From contig CACZJU010000001.1 of the NCBI GenBank assembly GCA_902781515.1, positions 202,349 through 266,348 of the forward strand: a DNA stretch of 64,000 nucleotides, read 5' to 3'. Position 1 is the stretch's first letter. Each line of letters starts with the position of its first letter. Shown here piece by piece: positions 63,001 to 64,000 of this stretch. A program made the position numbers and the translations under genes. Source of the DNA: an uncultured Bacteroidales bacterium (GTDB taxonomy: Bacteria > Bacteroidota > Bacteroidia > Bacteroidales > Bacteroidaceae). Under the pieces are notes generated by a model. That model was given only the letters and a program-made list of their open reading frames with translations, was not told where the DNA came from and did no database searches.

Positions 63001-63529
63001 CTTCGCATATTGCCCGGCAATCACCACTGTCGAATTCCCCGACGACCTCAAGACCATCGGTCGTGGTGCCTTCTGCTACTGCACGGGCCTCGTCAGTGCA
63101 GATCTGCCCGAAGGACTCGGTGACCTCGGTTACCATGCATTCGGTGGCTGTCAGGCCCTGCAGCAGGTATCTCTGCCCAGCTCTATAGCAGCCCTTGGCG
63201 AAAAGTCATTTGAAAAGTGCGTAGCCCTGCGCGATGTATATTGCCGTTCAGTCAGCGTTCCCGATGCTTCCGACGCCTTCGAATCGTCGCCCATCGAGAC
63301 TGCCACTCTCCACGTGCCTGCCGCTGCTCTCGACAGCTATCGTGCAGCTTCCACATGGCGTCGTTTCGCTCGCATCGTAGCCATCGAAAACACCGATGGA
63401 ATCGAGGAAATGAGAAATTCAGAAAATGAGAAAATGAGTAAGGCCATATACGATCTCAGCGGTCGCCGCATCTCAAAGCCCGTCCGCGGTCTCAACATCG
63501 TTAACGGCAAAGTTGTCCTCGTGAAGTAA
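60005..63529 (+). CDS. BspA-type leucine-rich repeat surface protein with T9SS sorting motif
   Basis: A 1174-residue protein from the ATG at 60005 (signal peptide FLFLLSLLTVTLGSRA); an upstream ATG at 59975 adds only a polar extension. From residue ~80 to ~1100 it is built of about forty ~23-residue BspA-type LRRs (pattern AFxGCxxLxxVxIPxxVxxIG). A Ser/Ala-rich stretch (residues ~1085-1110) follows, then a linker IEEMRNSENEKMSK that is encoded by an 8-mer array. The end AIYDLSGRRISKP...LNIVNGKVVLVK is a Por-type sorting motif. BspA-like proteins mediate adhesion in oral and gut Bacteroidales. Confidence 0.93.
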   Translation: MRKFLFLLSLLTVTLGSRAEVVDTVEVAAPADTLKSAIMSKIQYIVSGTSATVIARSPRYSGVVEIPSKVVVIDTVAETKTEYPVTAIGKLAFEKCTALRSLTIPNSVTEFGTSAFSGCSRLDSITIPNSVVKSGTSTFESCTNLTRITLGTGLTALPDNMFVGCSSVTKIDIPEGVTSLGKNVFGDCKGLVLLSLPSTLNTIGLGAFSGCEKLSGVEIKGPVTSIENNTFKGCSNLRAAVLPEGITKIGNSAFDGCSLMTSCNIPSTVTSIGKRAFAKCSSVASLDIPAGLKTLSDSAFAGCELITKADLPSGLKTISAQAFRGCTALKDVTMTGTTDIKAYAFGGCTSIQTIVMPTTVKTIDANAFNGCKSLESVTLGTAIKKIDNYVFSGCSSLKTIEIPTNVASIGNYAFSGCTSLQTITLPDKTTTVGINSFADCSALTSVIMPKVKTIDVCAFSNCKALASVDLPTTLTEIRKQAFQNCESLTSMVFPSSLANLRDSAFYSCKTLASVQFNDSPVTIYNGVFADCPLLTTIDLGTKLKALKEAVFEGCTSMTTISLPGTTTELNKYAFARCENLTNVTIGEGTTTIGEGSFFGCPKLAAVTLPSTLTTINDMAFSSCDALTSITIPAKVTNIGNAAFAQCQSLNNVTIENGVGKIGNYVFRGCENLASVVIPTSVTSIGEYAFYSCPALTSVTFQNSPTEVGKLAFAGCPQLATVDFGTALKSVGEFAFANCSSLTSVTIPATAQKVDKRAFYNCPALANVNLSAAAVEEYAFAQCPAIASLTLGAGVQTIGRSAFEGADKIPALATPASLTSIGANAFAGCASLASVTFAEGLTTLDENAFRGCTSLATLALPTSLTTVGDGAFSDCEALTAANLGAGVAALGKYAFYNCAALTNVQIPASLQTIGSQAFYGCNALTQPNFADYQTLCGISFADPTANPASLAHRVFVGGAEVTSAIIPDGIAKIGDYAFCDVTALQSVTLPATLDSIGAYAFAYCPAITTVEFPDDLKTIGRGAFCYCTGLVSADLPEGLGDLGYHAFGGCQALQQVSLPSSIAALGEKSFEKCVALRDVYCRSVSVPDASDAFESSPIETATLHVPAAALDSYRAASTWRRFARIVAIENTDGIEEMRNSENEKMSKAIYDLSGRRISKPVRGLNIVNGKVVLVK
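63407..63438. repeat. GAAAATGA-type 8-mer array encoding the LRR-to-sorting-domain linker
   Basis: Units GAAATGAG, AAATTCAG, AAAATGAG, AAAATGAG. It is the reverse complement of the CTCATTTT-type array found in the duplicated signal-peptide cassettes. Confidence 0.75.
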
Positions 63530-63562
63530 AAGAAGACGATAATCTAAATACTTATCACAAAG

Positions 63563-63602
63563 CAAAAGCCCCCGCGCCACATCGGCACGAGGGCTTTTTT
63601 TG
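63563..63602 (+). terminator. Terminator after the BspA-like gene
   Basis: AAAAGCCC pairs with GGGCTTTT around an inner GCC/GGC stem, followed by TTTT. Confidence 0.88.
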
Positions 63603-63603
63603 G

Positions 63604-63775
63604 TATACAGTATACAGTATACAGTTTCTATTTGCATGGGTGTGTATGCTTACTTAATAATAATATATAATAATATTATATATTATTATAATTACTTATA
63701 GGCACTATCTCAAGACAGGTGAGGTAACGCATTTTAAAACTGTATACTGTATAACTGTATACTAAACCTCACCTG
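63604..63775. repeat. Structured heptamer/AT-core element, copy 2
   Basis: Left arm: three perfect TATACAG heptamers (63604-63624). Right arm: CTGTATA, CTGTATA, A, CTGTATA (63740-63761), a perfect inverted copy with one inserted A. Between them is AGTTTCTATTTGCATGGG, similar to the segment in copy 1, and an AT-only palindromic core (about 63653-63698). The right arm is in the loop of a 10-bp stem CAGGTGAGGT / ACCTCACCTG (63716-63725, 63766-63775). Copy 1 is at 16432-16676. Confidence 0.8.
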
Positions 63776-63896
63776 CCATTCTCAAGATGACACTTAAATG
63801 CCTGATTATTAACACAATGTAAAAATATGTATTGAGTAATATGGGGTGTTTCAGGAGATATTTACGCGTTTACTTGATTTCGCCTCTCTGATGTTG
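63776..63896. other. Intergenic segment without recognised gene
   Basis: No supported coding sequence or hairpin is seen between structured element 2 and the promoter-like box at 63897. Base composition is AT-rich with no obvious repeats. Confidence 0.5.
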
Positions 63897-63904
63897 TAAT
63901 TTTG
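63897..63904 (+). promoter_or_regulatory. -7-like box before the hairpin array
   Basis: TAATTTTG, reading toward the right window edge. If active, the transcript would begin near 63911 and contain the hairpin array. Confidence 0.5.
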
Positions 63905-63933
63905 CGTTAGAAACAAAAAGGAAGCGAGGCGAG

Positions 63934-64000
63934 TGGCTGCCGCGGCAGGTTGCCCAACCTATGACGATAGGTTCGCCAGCTTATGACGATAAGCTCGCCA
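63934..64000 (+). repeat. 22-bp hairpin-unit array at the window edge (continues outside)
   Basis: Two clear units: AACCTAT-GACG-ATAGGTT (63956-63973) and AGCTTAT-GACG-ATAAGCT (63978-63995), each followed by CGCC. The period is 22 bases. Their stems differ at two pairs (A-T to G-C, C-G to T-A), both compensated; the loop GACG is constant. A looser third unit at 63934-63955 (CTGC-CGCG-GCAG, then GCCC) keeps the same register. The next unit would begin at the last base. 22 is not a multiple of three, so it is unlikely to be coding. Confidence 0.75.

Overview
The window is chromosomal DNA from a member of the Bacteroidales, most likely Prevotella in the broad sense. The evidence is: many promoters with the Bacteroidota -7 box TAnnTTTG and no clear Shine-Dalgarno sites; a tmRNA tag reading GENTYALAA; families largely confined to this phylum (DUF4831, DUF1460, DUF5103/T9SS plug, DUF6359, Wzi-like capsule protein); a BspA-type leucine-rich repeat giant; and Por-type (T9SS) C-terminal sorting motifs. 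No plasmid, phage or transposase gene is visible. Coding density is high and most genes are core metabolism or cell envelope.

Layout. 1-732 is the 3' part of a class II aldolase gene. 0.8-2.7 kb (minus) holds a DUF4831 protein and a stand-alone NAD(P)H-hydrate dehydratase. 2.8-5.1 kb (plus) is a tight hpt-adk-obg operon. 5.1-6.5 kb (minus) is an AICAR-formyltransferase-only PurH relative plus a small basic protein, then tmRNA. 7.1-16.4 kb is an envelope block: a sugar transferase facing a compact six-gene minus-strand run (two AmpG-like MFS paralogues, a double-receiver/PEP-synthase-like protein, Wzi-like protein, small lipoprotein, WecA-like transferase). proS follows. 18.4-22.0 kb (plus) is OmpA lipoprotein - mtgA - DUF1460 - T9SS plug, with a duplicated signal-peptide cassette. 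22.0-25.0 kb (minus) is rpoD coupled to a secreted protein and an HPrK-like/S26 peptidase/PqqD cassette. DegQ/HtrA, RNase P RNA and a BrkB membrane protein come next, then a small lipoprotein operon including a 48-residue membrane peptide. 30.3-34.2 kb is a giant T9SS-type secreted protein. 34.3-38.0 kb (minus) contains a HAD phosphatase, RNase Y, ZapA, a ZapB-like coiled coil, a conserved unknown and a degenerate mini sugar transferase. 38.2-43.5 kb has gdhA, a GH3 enzyme and serB. Then come a hemolysin III-like protein, a histidine-kinase-like protein lacking its phospho-acceptor His, and nifJ. 49.6-54.9 kb encodes secreted and regulatory proteins. 55.1-59.9 kb is a cstA - porin-like - SemiSWEET - nhaC - rsmG - MBL run. 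60-63.5 kb is the BspA-like LRR protein.

The most unusual material is non-coding or repetitive. Two intergenic elements (about 16.43-16.68 kb and 63.60-63.78 kb) share one architecture: a 21-bp inverted repeat built from three heptamers on each side, an AT-rich core, and a hairpin enclosing the right arm. Many degenerate 7-8-bp arrays are scattered through the window; several lie inside genes, where they encode signal peptides or linkers. At the right edge a promoter-like box precedes an array of 22-bp hairpin units whose two clear stems differ by compensatory changes; it appears to continue beyond the window.

Themes: energy and redox metabolism (aldolase, PFOR, GDH), peptidoglycan/envelope and capsule construction, T9SS-dependent surface proteins, and cell division/RNA turnover. 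All calls come from reading the sequence; no database search was run.
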